From positions 124,001-188,000 of the forward strand of contig SHBP01000003.1 in NCBI GenBank assembly GCA_004211905.1: a stretch of DNA of 64,000 bases. Direction: 5' to 3'. A program made the position numbers and the translations under genes. Shown in pieces: positions 8,837-17,813 of the stretch. The notes under the pieces were generated by a model, which saw only the letters and a list, made by a program, of their open reading frames with translations, did not search any database and was not told the DNA's origin. Numbering within the stretch: the stretch's first letter is position 1; every line of letters begins with the position of its first letter. The stretch comes from SAR92 clade bacterium (GTDB lineage: Bacteria; Pseudomonadota; Gammaproteobacteria; Pseudomonadales; Porticoccaceae).

Positions 8837-9979
8837 TTATTTCATTAATTCTCGAGAAATAATCAACTTCATAATTTCGTTACTGCCTCCGTAAATTCTC
8901 TGTACACGTGAATCAGCGAAAGCTCTACAAACAGGATATTCCCACATATAACCCCAACCACCATGAAGCTGTAGACATTCGTCCGCTACCTTACATTGCA
9001 AGTCAGTAGTCAGTAATTTAAGTTTTGATGCGGTTACCGTATCTAGCTTATCTTCGAGTAATAGCTCAGTACAACGATCACAAAATACCTCTGCGCTGGT
9101 CACTTCAGCAGCCAACTCAGCAAGCTTAAACTGTGTATTCTGAAAGGATGCTACCGTGGTTCCAAAAGCTTTACGATCTTTGGTATAGGCAATAGTCGCT
9201 TCCAATATAGCCTGAGCATTAGCCACAGCCCCCACACCAATAGAGAGCCTTTCTTGGGGTAAGTCCTGCATCAGATAAATAAAACCGCGCCCCTCTTCAC
9301 CGAGAAGATTTTCTTTGGGCACTTTAACATCTTGGAAAAACAATTCTGATGTATCCTGAGCTTTTAATCCCAACTTGTTTAAGTTCTTGCCCTTGCTAAA
9401 GCCAGGAAAATCCGCTTCTACCAAAAACAAGCTAATGCCTTTAGATCCGGCTGAGGTATCTGTCTTCGCCACGACTATCACTAAGCCGGCTTTTTGACCG
9501 TTAGTTATAAAAGTTTTAGACCCATTTAGTATGTAGTTGTCTCCATCGAGTACTGCTGTCGTTTTAGTCCCCTGCAAATCAGAACCAGCACCCGGCTCAG
9601 TCATGGCAATCGCAGTAATTAATTCACCCGACACACACCGTGGAAGGTACCTTTTCTTTTGATAATCGCTCCCATAACGGACAATATAGGGTACTGATAT
9701 ATCATTGTGCAGTGACCACCCTAAACCAGTACAACCAGAACGACTGACTTCTTCATTAACAATACAGTTGTAAAGAAAATCTGTGCCCACCCCACCGTAC
9801 TCCTCAGGCACCATTGGACACAAAAAGCCCTGCTCTCCGGCCTTCAACCAAATATCATCACTCACCATGCCATCACTTTCCCATTGTTCATGATTAGGCA
9901 TGGCTTCTATTTCAAGGAACTTACGCAGGGAGTCACGAAACATTTCGTGGTCAGAATCATATAGTTGTCTTGGAATCAT
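8837..9979 (-). CDS. Acyl-CoA dehydrogenase, LCAD/isovaleryl-like type
   Basis: This flavoenzyme performs alpha,beta-dehydrogenation of acyl-CoA, passing electrons to ETF. The 380-residue form starts at ATG 9979 (MIPRQLYDS), with GAGAG 6 bases upstream; a longer TTG start at 9997 is possible. Visible motifs are the FAD-binding AMTEPGAGSDLQGT (about 131-144 of the longer form), the KAFGTTVASFQ segment, and RIYGGSNEIMK near the C-terminus. The usual catalytic Glu of medium-chain enzymes is replaced by Gly in YGGS, as in long-chain and isovaleryl-CoA dehydrogenases. A Glu in the helix AILEATIAY (residue 260) aligns with their alternative catalytic base. It is monocistronic, so the chain-length substrate is undetermined. 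Confidence 0.9.
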   Translation of the reverse strand: MIPRQLYDSDHEMFRDSLRKFLEIEAMPNHEQWESDGMVSDDIWLKAGEQGFLCPMVPEEYGGVGTDFLYNCIVNEEVSRSGCTGLGWSLHNDISVPYIVRYGSDYQKKRYLPRCVSGELITAIAMTEPGAGSDLQGTKTTAVLDGDNYILNGSKTFITNGQKAGLVIVVAKTDTSAGSKGISLFLVEADFPGFSKGKNLNKLGLKAQDTSELFFQDVKVPKENLLGEEGRGFIYLMQDLPQERLSIGVGAVANAQAILEATIAYTKDRKAFGTTVASFQNTQFKLAELAAEVTSAEVFCDRCTELLLEDKLDTVTASKLKLLTTDLQCKVADECLQLHGGWGYMWEYPVCRAFADSRVQRIYGGSNEIMKLIISRELMK

Positions 9980-10080
9980 AATCATCTCTCGAGTCAATTT
10001 GGAGCAAATATTAACAATATTAACAGGGTAGGCTAGTAAATTTGATGACTCATGCGTTCTAAGTCGGGCTTACCCTAGTG

Positions 10081-10392
10081 TTAAAACAGGGCACTACCAA
10101 TAATAAAGACAGCAGTACCAATACTGATAGTCCAGTACACGCTCTGTGTTTTGTAGGCTGCACAAATTGCCGTAATTCCACCCCAAAGATATTGGTTGGT
10201 ATAACCAATATTAAGTTCTTGTTTTTGTATAAGAAGAATTGGAACAAAAATGGCTGTTAAAACTGCTGGCGCACTAAAACTCAATATTTGTTTAACATTT
10301 AGGCCAAGACGCAGTGGCAATCTACCTTCTAAAAATAAGTATCTTGTCGTAAAGGTAATAAATGCCAGTGAAATAATAGTTATAAAAGTCAT
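10081..10392 (-). CDS. azlD: AzlD-family branched-chain amino acid exporter small subunit
   Basis: A 103-residue protein with about four hydrophobic segments and the AzlD features FTTRYLF near the N-terminus, SFSAPAVLTAIFVPILL and LWGGITAICAAYKTQS. AzlD (YgaH type) pairs with AzlC (YgaZ type) to export branched-chain amino acids or analogues. Its ATG overlaps the azlC stop by four bases (10389-10392), showing translational coupling. The symbol follows family resemblance. Confidence 0.88.
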   Translation of the reverse strand: MTFITIISLAFITFTTRYLFLEGRLPLRLGLNVKQILSFSAPAVLTAIFVPILLIQKQELNIGYTNQYLWGGITAICAAYKTQSVYWTISIGTAVFIIGSALF

Positions 10393-11093
10393 TGTGCAGC
10401 TCTCAACTTTTGGATAGCAAAACCTGACAACATCCCTATCAAAGCTGCGGATACCAGTCCTAATTTAATACTGTAAATCGAGAAAATCACGGATAGAAAG
10501 CCCGAAACTAAAACACAGACCAAAATGGGAAGAGTTTTTATATCTGGAATTACTAGAGCAATAAAGGTAGCAGCAATTGCAAAATCAAGGCCAAGGTGAG
10601 TCAGATCAGGTAACCATGCACCGGCAATGATGCCTATCGCCGTCCAAGCATTCCATGCAAGGTAGAAGCTTCCTCCTGCGCCTAACGCATAATATAGCCT
10701 AAATTTATTGCTGTATGCCCGCCGATCGCCAGATAGAGAAAATAACTCATCGGTGAGCAGAAAACCTAGGCCGATCCGCCAATGGGCAGGCTTGTGTTGC
10801 AATTTGTCTCTCAGGGTTAAACCGTATAGAAAGTGCCGCGAACTAATTACTAGGGCGCTGAACAAAATGGTCAACAGTGAGGCACCTTCAGCCATTAACT
10901 CAACAGTGACAATCTGCACCGCCCCACCAAAAATAAATGCACTAAATAATTGCGCTTCAAACCATGTAAAGCCTCGCTGTATGGCTAATGAACCAAACAG
11001 AATACCCCAAGGTAAGACAGCTAAGCTCAGAGGCAACATATCCAATGAACCTTTAATCACCGCAGATAATAAAGCTTTTTGACGGCTGATCAT
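10389..11093 (-). CDS. azlC: AzlC-family branched-chain amino acid exporter large subunit
   Basis: The 234-residue membrane protein has six to eight hydrophobic segments. It shows the AzlC/YgaZ landmarks LPLSLAVLPWGILFGSLAIQRGF, SAFIFGGAVQIVTVELMAEGAS and SSRHFLYGLTL. With AzlD it forms an amino-acid efflux pair. I place the start at ATG 11093 rather than the preceding TTG at 11096. No regulator gene (azlB/lrp-like) is adjacent. Confidence 0.9.
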   Translation of the reverse strand: MISRQKALLSAVIKGSLDMLPLSLAVLPWGILFGSLAIQRGFTWFEAQLFSAFIFGGAVQIVTVELMAEGASLLTILFSALVISSRHFLYGLTLRDKLQHKPAHWRIGLGFLLTDELFSLSGDRRAYSNKFRLYYALGAGGSFYLAWNAWTAIGIIAGAWLPDLTHLGLDFAIAATFIALVIPDIKTLPILVCVLVSGFLSVIFSIYSIKLGLVSAALIGMLSGFAIQKLRAAQ

Positions 11094-11140
11094 CAATCTC
11101 GACTCTTCACGCTTGATACTCGCTTGCTGACATTAGTGTC

Positions 11141-11857
11141 TTAGACAAATTTACGAATCAACCAATTGGGCAAAATATAAATGATTTTTGCCGCTATGAT
11201 CCAACGTCGAGTGATATAAACATGATTCTTTTTACGGACGATAGCTCTAACAAGTTGTGTTACTGCTTTTTCAACTGACACGGTACCAATTGGCTTAGTT
11301 TCTAACATCGGTGTATCAATAAAGCCAGGTTCTACCGTAGTAATAGTAATGGGCAGTCTGGAACGCGCTGCTCGAGACCGCATCCCATTCAAGTAATTGG
11401 AAACAAAGGCTTTAGTAGCATGATATGTCAGAGCCAAGCCGCCAGATAAATGCGCAGCTAAGGAAGAGACACCCACTAAGTGGCCACCACCGCGCTTTAA
11501 GAAATGATTCATTGCATCCATGGACATAGCGGTAAAACCACGAACATTGACATCTATCATCTGTGACTCTACGTTCCAATCAAGCTTTTTCTCAGAGGCC
11601 CCAACACCTGAGTTGACAACGATTAACTCTACATCACCCATCACATCGATCAGGCTGGCTAATTGTGTTCGCGCAATATCAGTATCGACGAGATCGGTTA
11701 CCTGAACAAAATGCTCCCCAGGTAACAACTCACTTAATTCATTTAAACGCTCAATACGACGTGCCATGAGCCCCAACTGATATCCTTGTGCAGCGAGTTG
11801 AATGGCAAGCTCATAGCCGATACCTGAACTGGCGCCAATAATTATTGCTTGTTTCAT
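11141..11857 (-). CDS. Short-chain dehydrogenase/reductase (classical SDR)
   Basis: The 238 residues show a classical SDR: cofactor motif GASSGIG at 8-14, ARR at 32-34 suggesting NADP preference, VNSGVG at 81-86 (variant of NAGxG), Asn104, Ser131/132, and the active-site Y145-x3-K149 (YHATK). The C-terminus is hydrophobic and basic (IIAAKIIYILPNWLIRKFV), which could attach it to the membrane, as in some lipid-acting SDRs. The substrate is unknown. It is probably transcribed alone, with 47 bases to the azlC start downstream and 95 bases to the gene upstream. Confidence 0.88.
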   Translation of the reverse strand: MKQAIIIGASSGIGYELAIQLAAQGYQLGLMARRIERLNELSELLPGEHFVQVTDLVDTDIARTQLASLIDVMGDVELIVVNSGVGASEKKLDWNVESQMIDVNVRGFTAMSMDAMNHFLKRGGGHLVGVSSLAAHLSGGLALTYHATKAFVSNYLNGMRSRAARSRLPITITTVEPGFIDTPMLETKPIGTVSVEKAVTQLVRAIVRKKNHVYITRRWIIAAKIIYILPNWLIRKFV

Positions 11858-11952
11858 AAAATGTGCCTTTTTTGGACAGCGCAGTGTAGCGGCAATAATC
11901 CTTGGTGAAAAGGCTAATTAAAAACGAGATAAGACACTAATAAGCAAAAATA

Positions 11953-12606
11953 TTAAATCATGCTTCGGTCTGTTTTATCATATTCTCGGTCAACGAGTAA
12001 CAGATACTCTGCCCTGCTCTGGGACATTAAACGTCCCCGATCAATGGCAAAATAATCAATCAGGTTATTGAGGTCTCTTTGAGATCTAGGAAAGATAGGT
12101 GGCTGTATGCCTGAATTTTCTGTCTGAGTGAAATGAGATTCATCGCTGATACCATATCGATAAAATGGTAGGTGTCTTCGTGAATCACGGGGATTAATAA
12201 TTAACGCACCCGTAGTCTCACTTATATTAGGCTCCAATGCTTCGATCAAAGCTCTAACAAAACTATCATCAAGATAACTAAATACATCCCAAAATAAGCA
12301 TATATCTATCTTGGTGGATGGTCCCAAATTGAGTAAATATCTCAGTGAATCCACTTTTTGCTGATGATTAAGGTCTGGATTGGGTAACGCTATACAGTCT
12401 TCAGAGTACAAATCAATAAAATTTAATTGACACCTGTACTGACTGAAATATCTAACGGTAGATGAGATTGCTTGTCCCATATCTAGCACAACTAATCGAT
12501 TATTCGCATCAAGACGTTTAAACAAATCAGGCAATAAACAGCTAGGCACAACATTAGGCCCCTGCTGAACAGGCATAGGAAAGGCCTTAACCAATGCTTG
12601 GTTCAT
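11953..12606 (-). CDS. Uncharacterised protein, possible degenerate class I methyltransferase
   Basis: I do not recognise a named family. The 217 residues include VVLDMGQAISSTVRYF at about 39-54, which sits where motif I (a Gly-rich SAM loop) would be. A FIDLYSEDC acidic segment follows, then DICLFWDVFSYLDDSFVRALIEAL, which resembles the post-II/IV region of Rossmann methyltransferases. The Gly-rich loop is degenerate, so SAM binding is doubtful. It starts 10 bases after the bactofilin gene and is very probably cotranscribed with it, suggesting a role linked to envelope or cell-shape organisation. That link is inference from position only. Confidence 0.6.
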   Translation of the reverse strand: MNQALVKAFPMPVQQGPNVVPSCLLPDLFKRLDANNRLVVLDMGQAISSTVRYFSQYRCQLNFIDLYSEDCIALPNPDLNHQQKVDSLRYLLNLGPSTKIDICLFWDVFSYLDDSFVRALIEALEPNISETTGALIINPRDSRRHLPFYRYGISDESHFTQTENSGIQPPIFPRSQRDLNNLIDYFAIDRGRLMSQSRAEYLLLVDREYDKTDRSMI

Positions 12607-12616
12607 AACTTATTAC

Positions 12617-13102
12617 TTAGGAGGCTTTAGAGTCGACTTGATCTGAATCCGCTGCAGTAAGATGCGTTTTGACATTTCGCACGGCGGCCACTGGCTCTGC
12701 AGGACTCATTTCAATACTACCTTTGAACTTTGCACCGTCCTCAAGGCTAACCCTGGGGCACTCAATATTACCCAAGACGTTACCGGTTGAAGTAATAATG
12801 ACATTTTCTAATCCTGAAATATTGCCTGTAACCGAACCTTCGATGGAAACGACATTAGCCATAATATCCGCTTTAAGCGCACCTGAATTGGCAATATGAA
12901 CATGATGACTTTTTGCGATAATCTGGCCTTTGACTTCTCCTGCAATCACCAAATCCTCTTGACTAACTACCTGGCCTTCGATTTTGACACCTGCTCCAAT
13001 AAGGGCAGTATTATCAGCTACTGATTTAGAATCACCACTCTCTGCCGCCAATGATAAATCTGATTCAGAACCTTTCAGTAAACTCTTATATTTGTTAAGC
13101 AT
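12617..13102 (-). CDS. Bactofilin (polymer-forming cytoskeletal protein)
   Basis: Bactofilins self-assemble into filaments without nucleotides and position cell-wall or surface machinery. The 161 residues have disordered polar ends and a central right-handed beta-helix region (about 35-140). Repeating short hydrophobic/Gly units are visible there, such as IEGQVVSQEDLVIAGEVKGQI and VSIEGSVTGNISG. The N-terminal LLKGSE and C-terminal Ser/Asp-rich tails are typical. It is the first gene of a two-gene unit with the methyltransferase-like protein. Confidence 0.9.
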   Translation of the reverse strand: MLNKYKSLLKGSESDLSLAAESGDSKSVADNTALIGAGVKIEGQVVSQEDLVIAGEVKGQIIAKSHHVHIANSGALKADIMANVVSIEGSVTGNISGLENVIITSTGNVLGNIECPRVSLEDGAKFKGSIEMSPAEPVAAVRNVKTHLTAADSDQVDSKAS

Positions 13103-13196
13103 AGTATGTACCTAGTAATCATCTCAATGTGGAACGTGTTTTCCAATGAGCGATCGATCATATAAACACAGGAATCTATACTGTTTTCTATAGTTT

Positions 13197-15092
13197 TTAG
13201 AGCTCAGTTATGTCGCTTTCTAGTTGTTCTTGGCTCTCTAACCACTGCTCTTCACAATTCTTAAGTTGCTGTTTTATATCAGCTTGATTTTCCAGAGCAT
13301 CCGTTAGAATCCTCTTTTTATCGTGTTTGTAAATAGTCTCATCTGACAGCTGGTTTTCAATTTCTTTTAACTGTCCCTCCAATTGCGCAATCAAGCCCTC
13401 CAACTGACGAATTTTCTTAGTTACTGGCGCCAATTTGTGTCTATCTTGAGCTGCTTTTTGACGATTAGCCTTTTTGTCTTGAACGCTTTCTGTAACAGTA
13501 CTATCTACCGGAGATAAGTCCCTAACAAAATTTGTCAACCAATTTTGATAATCCTTTAGGTCTCCTTTAAATTCCCCTACAACACCCTCAGCCACTAAAT
13601 AGAACTCATCCACCGTATTACGCAACAAATGTCGATCATGAGATATCACCACTAAAGCCCCCTCATAACTTTGCAATGCCATTGTCAATGCGTGACGCAT
13701 TTCCAGGTCCAAATGGTTAGTGGGTTCGTCCAGTAAGAGTAAATTCGGTTTTTGCCAAACAATTAAAGCTAGAGCTACCCGAGCTTTTTCACCTCCAGAA
13801 AAGTCTTGGATAGGATCAAGGGCTTTATCATTGTGAAAGTCGAAGCCACCAAGGAAATTTCTTATCTCTTGATCTGTCGCTGTTGGCGTGATGCGTTGAA
13901 TGTGTAGCAACGGACTTGCTTGTAAATCCAACACCTCCAATTGATGCTGAGCGAAATAACCTACTTTAAGATTTTCTCCGAACACCCGAGCACCATTTAT
14001 CAGATCTAAGTCTCCGGTTAGGCTACTAATTAGTGTTGATTTACCAGCACCATTAGGGCCCAGCAAGCCAATTCTAGTCCCCGGTTGTAGATCAAAATTT
14101 ACATCGTTGAGCACGGCCTTACCAGAATACCCCAAAACTCCCTGACTAATATTGACCAAAGCGCCAAAGGCCTTTTTAGAAACGGGAAAATTAAAATAAA
14201 AGGGGGAATCAACATGGGCTGGCGCTATACTTTCCATTCGCTGGAGTTCTTTTAACCGGCTTTGTGCCTGCTTTGCCTTAGAGGCTTTATATCTAAATCG
14301 AGCAACAAAGGCCTCTACATCTTTCCGGCGTTTTTGTTGTTTCTCAAAACTAGCTTGTTGCAGAGCCAATCGCTCTCCACGGAGTCGTTCAAACGCAGAG
14401 TAATTACCTTTGTAGCTCTTAGTTTTCTGATGCTCCAGTTGAATGACACGACTAACCACGTTATCCAAAAAATCACGGTCATGGGAAATCACCAGAAGCG
14501 TTCCAATATAACTTTTGAGCCATTCTTCTAACCATAGAGTAGCATCTAAATCTAAGTGATTGGTTGGCTCATCAAGTAAGAGCAAGTCAGATGGGCTCAT
14601 TAGGGCCTGGGCTAAATTTAATCGAATCCTCCACCCCCCAGAAAAACTATTAACCGACTGGCTAATTTCTGACTGATGAAATCCTAATCCGTGGAGCAAC
14701 TGCTCCGCTCGTGAGTGGGCATCATACCCATTAATCATGTCCATTTGCTCATAGGCTTTAGCTAAGCGATCGTTATCTTCGTTTGCGAGAGCCTTTTCAA
14801 TATCATTTTCAATAGCTCTCAGAATAGGATCACCATCGATAACAAACTCTAAGGCGCTGCGCTCAGAGGTTGCAAGCTCCTGAGCCATATGTGCAATACG
14901 CCAATCTGACGGTATGAGTAGCTCTCCAGCATCCGCACTTATTTCACCCATAAGTAACTTAAATAAGCTAGATTTACCACTTCCATTAGCACCAATAACA
15001 CCAATATGCTGACCAGGATGAATGGATAACTCGGCATCAGAGAGTAATAATTTTATACCCCGGCGCAGCTCAATATTAGAAAACGATATCAT
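13197..15092 (-). CDS. ABC-F family ATPase, YheS-like
   Basis: ABC-F proteins carry two ABC ATPase domains with no membrane part and act on the ribosome. The 631 residues show Walker A GANGSGKS at 34-41, the signature FSGGWRIRLNLAQAL and Walker B LLLLDEPTNHLDLD in domain 1. The linker (about 235-310, rich in K, R and Q) comes next. A second Walker A GPNGAGKST, signature FSGGEKARVALAL and Walker B follow, then a charged coiled-coil C-terminal tail (about 530-631). Overall resemblance is to E. coli YheS. The next gene upstream is an ABC exporter, 20 bases away on the same strand. Confidence 0.92.
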   Translation of the reverse strand: MISFSNIELRRGIKLLLSDAELSIHPGQHIGVIGANGSGKSSLFKLLMGEISADAGELLIPSDWRIAHMAQELATSERSALEFVIDGDPILRAIENDIEKALANEDNDRLAKAYEQMDMINGYDAHSRAEQLLHGLGFHQSEISQSVNSFSGGWRIRLNLAQALMSPSDLLLLDEPTNHLDLDATLWLEEWLKSYIGTLLVISHDRDFLDNVVSRVIQLEHQKTKSYKGNYSAFERLRGERLALQQASFEKQQKRRKDVEAFVARFRYKASKAKQAQSRLKELQRMESIAPAHVDSPFYFNFPVSKKAFGALVNISQGVLGYSGKAVLNDVNFDLQPGTRIGLLGPNGAGKSTLISSLTGDLDLINGARVFGENLKVGYFAQHQLEVLDLQASPLLHIQRITPTATDQEIRNFLGGFDFHNDKALDPIQDFSGGEKARVALALIVWQKPNLLLLDEPTNHLDLEMRHALTMALQSYEGALVVISHDRHLLRNTVDEFYLVAEGVVGEFKGDLKDYQNWLTNFVRDLSPVDSTVTESVQDKKANRQKAAQDRHKLAPVTKKIRQLEGLIAQLEGQLKEIENQLSDETIYKHDKKRILTDALENQADIKQQLKNCEEQWLESQEQLESDITEL

Positions 15093-15112
15093 TATTCTTT
15101 GTCTACTGTAGT

Positions 15113-16942
15113 TTATTCAAATCCCAAGAAACCACCAGATTGATGACCCCAAAGCTTAGTATAAATACCATTTTTATTAAGCAACTCTTGGTGTGTCCCC
15201 TGCTCGATTATTTTTCCCTCATCTAAAACAATCAACCGGTCCATTGCCGCAATCGTTGATAATCGGTGTGCAATAGCGATTACTGTCTTACCCTCCATCA
15301 GCTGATATAAACTCAGTTGGATAGAGGCTTCGACTTCGGAATCTAGCGCAGATGTCGCCTCATCTAAAACCAAGATAGGGGCGTCTTTCAATAAAACTCT
15401 AGCGATGGCAATACGTTGGCGTTGTCCACCAGACAAAGTTACTCCTCTTTCACCAACATGGGCATCATAGCCCCTCCGCCCCACATTATCTCTGAGAGAT
15501 ACGATGAAATCATGGGCCTGCGCTTTCTTAGCCGCCGCGATCATCTCCTCCTCTGTGGCTTCAGGCCGGCCAAACATAATATTCTCTCTAACCGATCGGT
15601 GAAGTAAGGAAGTATCTTGAGTCACCATAGCTATATTAGAGCGTAAGCTTTCTTGTCGAACGCCTTCTATGTTGTGACCGTCGATTGTGATTTCCCCACT
15701 TTGAATATCATAGAAGCGCAACAATAGACTCACTAAACTTGATTTTCCTGCTCCACTGCGACCCACAATACCTACTTTTTCGCCGGCGGGAATCTGAAAA
15801 TCCATATTTTCAAAAACAGTTTCGTTTGTATTGTAGCTAAAATTAACACTATCAAACTTAATGTCACCACGACTCACATTGAGGGCCTTAGCATTCGGAG
15901 CGTCGTTGACTTTACTTGGTACAGATAACGTATTGATACCATCTTGAACCGTGCCTATATTTTCAAAAAGGCTACTTATTTCCCATAAAATCCAATGCGA
16001 CATACTGGTCAGTCGTATTGCCAAACTCATAACAATAGCAATTGCTCCGGGCGTAATCGACCCATTAAGCCAAAGATAAATACCCAACGCCGCCGTCGAA
16101 AAAACCAAGGACATATTTAATGTCCAAAGGCAAATATTTAGTTTTGTAACTAACCTCATCTGAGGGTGCACGGTATTGAGAAATTCACTCATCCCATCAC
16201 GAATATACGCTGACTCGCGATTGTTATGAGAGAACAATTTAAGAGTAACAATATTGGTGTAGCTGTCGACAATTCGGCCTGTCATTAAAGAGCGAGCATC
16301 TGCCTGAACCATTGCGATCTTTTTCATTTTAGGCACAAAGTAACGCTGAACAATAATGTAGAAGAACAACCATATGATCAGCGGAATACAAAGGCGAGGA
16401 TCAGCACTTCCAACCAACACCAGCGCTGTGGCCATGTAGATGGCCACAAATAACATTACATCGAGTAATTTCATTACAGTATCGCGTACCGCAAGCGCGG
16501 TCTGCATAACTTTAGTTGCTATTCGACCACTAAACTCGTTTTGGAAAAATCCGTAGCTCTGATTTAACAAATAACGATGAGCCATCCATCTCACAGTCAT
16601 TGGAAAATTACCCATTAACGTTTGATGAACAATCAGTGAACGCATAGCGTTAGATAACGGAATTAATATGAGCATAAACACTCCCATACCAATCAAGGTA
16701 ATACCGGACTGCTCAATAAACGTGTCGGGATTGCTATCTGACAGCCAATCCACCACCTGGCCTAAAATGCCGAATAACAGTGCTTCAGAGATTGCAGTGA
16801 TTGCAGTCAAAAAAGCCATCAATAATAACCAAGGCTCCATACCGCGCGAATAATAACGACAAAACTGATAGACACCCTCTGGCGGTCTTTGAGCAGTTTG
16901 TTTTGGAAACGGATCGACTAGGCGCTCAAAAAAACCAAACAT
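15113..16942 (-). CDS. ABC transporter, fused permease/ATPase (exporter type)
   Basis: The 609-residue half-transporter has an N-terminal six-helix transmembrane domain (about 35-330) and a C-terminal nucleotide-binding domain. The latter has Walker A GRSGAGKSS, the Q-loop in MVTQDTSLLHRSVRENI, signature LSGGQRQRIAIARVLL, Walker B ILVLDEATSALD and switch His in AHRLST. It belongs to the MsbA/LmrA-like multidrug and lipid exporter superfamily and presumably works as a homodimer in the inner membrane. The substrate is not predictable. It starts 20 bases before the YheS-like gene, so the two may be cotranscribed. Confidence 0.92.
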   Translation of the reverse strand: MFGFFERLVDPFPKQTAQRPPEGVYQFCRYYSRGMEPWLLLMAFLTAITAISEALLFGILGQVVDWLSDSNPDTFIEQSGITLIGMGVFMLILIPLSNAMRSLIVHQTLMGNFPMTVRWMAHRYLLNQSYGFFQNEFSGRIATKVMQTALAVRDTVMKLLDVMLFVAIYMATALVLVGSADPRLCIPLIIWLFFYIIVQRYFVPKMKKIAMVQADARSLMTGRIVDSYTNIVTLKLFSHNNRESAYIRDGMSEFLNTVHPQMRLVTKLNICLWTLNMSLVFSTAALGIYLWLNGSITPGAIAIVMSLAIRLTSMSHWILWEISSLFENIGTVQDGINTLSVPSKVNDAPNAKALNVSRGDIKFDSVNFSYNTNETVFENMDFQIPAGEKVGIVGRSGAGKSSLVSLLLRFYDIQSGEITIDGHNIEGVRQESLRSNIAMVTQDTSLLHRSVRENIMFGRPEATEEEMIAAAKKAQAHDFIVSLRDNVGRRGYDAHVGERGVTLSGGQRQRIAIARVLLKDAPILVLDEATSALDSEVEASIQLSLYQLMEGKTVIAIAHRLSTIAAMDRLIVLDEGKIIEQGTHQELLNKNGIYTKLWGHQSGGFLGFE

Positions 16943-17088
16943 TAAAATTCCTCAATAAAACTTTTAATATCCCAAAAACAGCTGAAATTAGGTGAGAACT
17001 GCGATAGGCGCTATGATACCAATTTGTAATCTAGATAGATAAATCTTAAAGTCGATGTTTTTCTAAAAGCTCAATAAATCTAAGATGC

Positions 17089-17751
17089 CTAGTTTCTAAT
17101 ACTCTCATCTGGTCGCCAAACAGGGTGCTTGGTCATAGATCCTAAAAAAAGGTCGGACTGCAACAGGTGTGCTAACCAGCCGCGTAACTTTGCATACGGA
17201 CTTTGATCAAACCAATTTGGGTCAACCCCAGCAAATTGACGAATAAACGGAAATATCGCTATATCAACCAAACTTATTCTGTCAGCCATCAAGAAACGAT
17301 TATATTCAAGGCGATCCTCTAATCCGACCAAAAACCACTCAGCATCTGTTCTGTAATCACTTAGTGATCTGGTGTCACCGGGCTTCTCGTACTTGTAGGC
17401 ATCAAGGGCTCTTTTGAACTCAGTGTCATTAGCTTCAATTAAGCGTCGCCCAATCGTTGGTATTTCAGCCGCCATCCAATTGTTAGGGTCGCTAGCACTG
17501 GGATAGGTGGAGTTGATTGCCCAATGCATGATATCCAAGCTTTGATCCAGAACAGTACCATCATTTAAAACTAAAACAGGCACGGTGCCTTTTGGAGAGA
17601 CTAACAACATTGACCTTGGTTTATTTGCTAGTAGAACTTCTCTCAGCTCAAAAGGTATACTGCAGTGAAGGAGAGTCATTCGAGCTCTTATTGCGTAAGG
17701 GCACCGTCGAAAGGAGTAGAGTATCGGCAATTGCTGGACAAGCTCAGTCAT
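17089..17751 (-). CDS. Glutathione S-transferase family protein
   Basis: The 220 residues begin with a thioredoxin-like domain, where LYSFRRCPYAIRARMTL carries a CPYA active-site-like motif with Cys near residue 16. The cis-Pro motif GTVPVLVLNDG and QSLDIMHWA follow. The C-terminal helical domain contains SLVDIAIFPFIRQFAGVD, which includes the N-capping box of GSTs. I choose ATG 17751 (MTELVQQLP) because the longer frame from 17820 would run into the divergent gene's start at 17814 and adds residues unlike the family. The CPYA class includes GrxB-like and dehydroascorbate-type enzymes; the substrate is unknown. Confidence 0.85.
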   Translation of the reverse strand: MTELVQQLPILYSFRRCPYAIRARMTLLHCSIPFELREVLLANKPRSMLLVSPKGTVPVLVLNDGTVLDQSLDIMHWAINSTYPSASDPNNWMAAEIPTIGRRLIEANDTEFKRALDAYKYEKPGDTRSLSDYRTDAEWFLVGLEDRLEYNRFLMADRISLVDIAIFPFIRQFAGVDPNWFDQSPYAKLRGWLAHLLQSDLFLGSMTKHPVWRPDESIRN

Positions 17752-17813
17752 AATGGAAATATCCGCTGAATTATCACTACTATAAAACACCACTTTAGGA
17801 AAACATACTAACA

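Noticed and set aside
10059..10260. Short open frames on both strands at the azlD end
   Set aside because: They overlap azlD, which has clear family motifs and coupling to azlC; the alternatives lack support.
14262..14531. 89-codon plus-strand frame inside the YheS-like gene
   Set aside because: Antisense to the conserved first ABC domain and linker; no ribosome-binding site or family resemblance.
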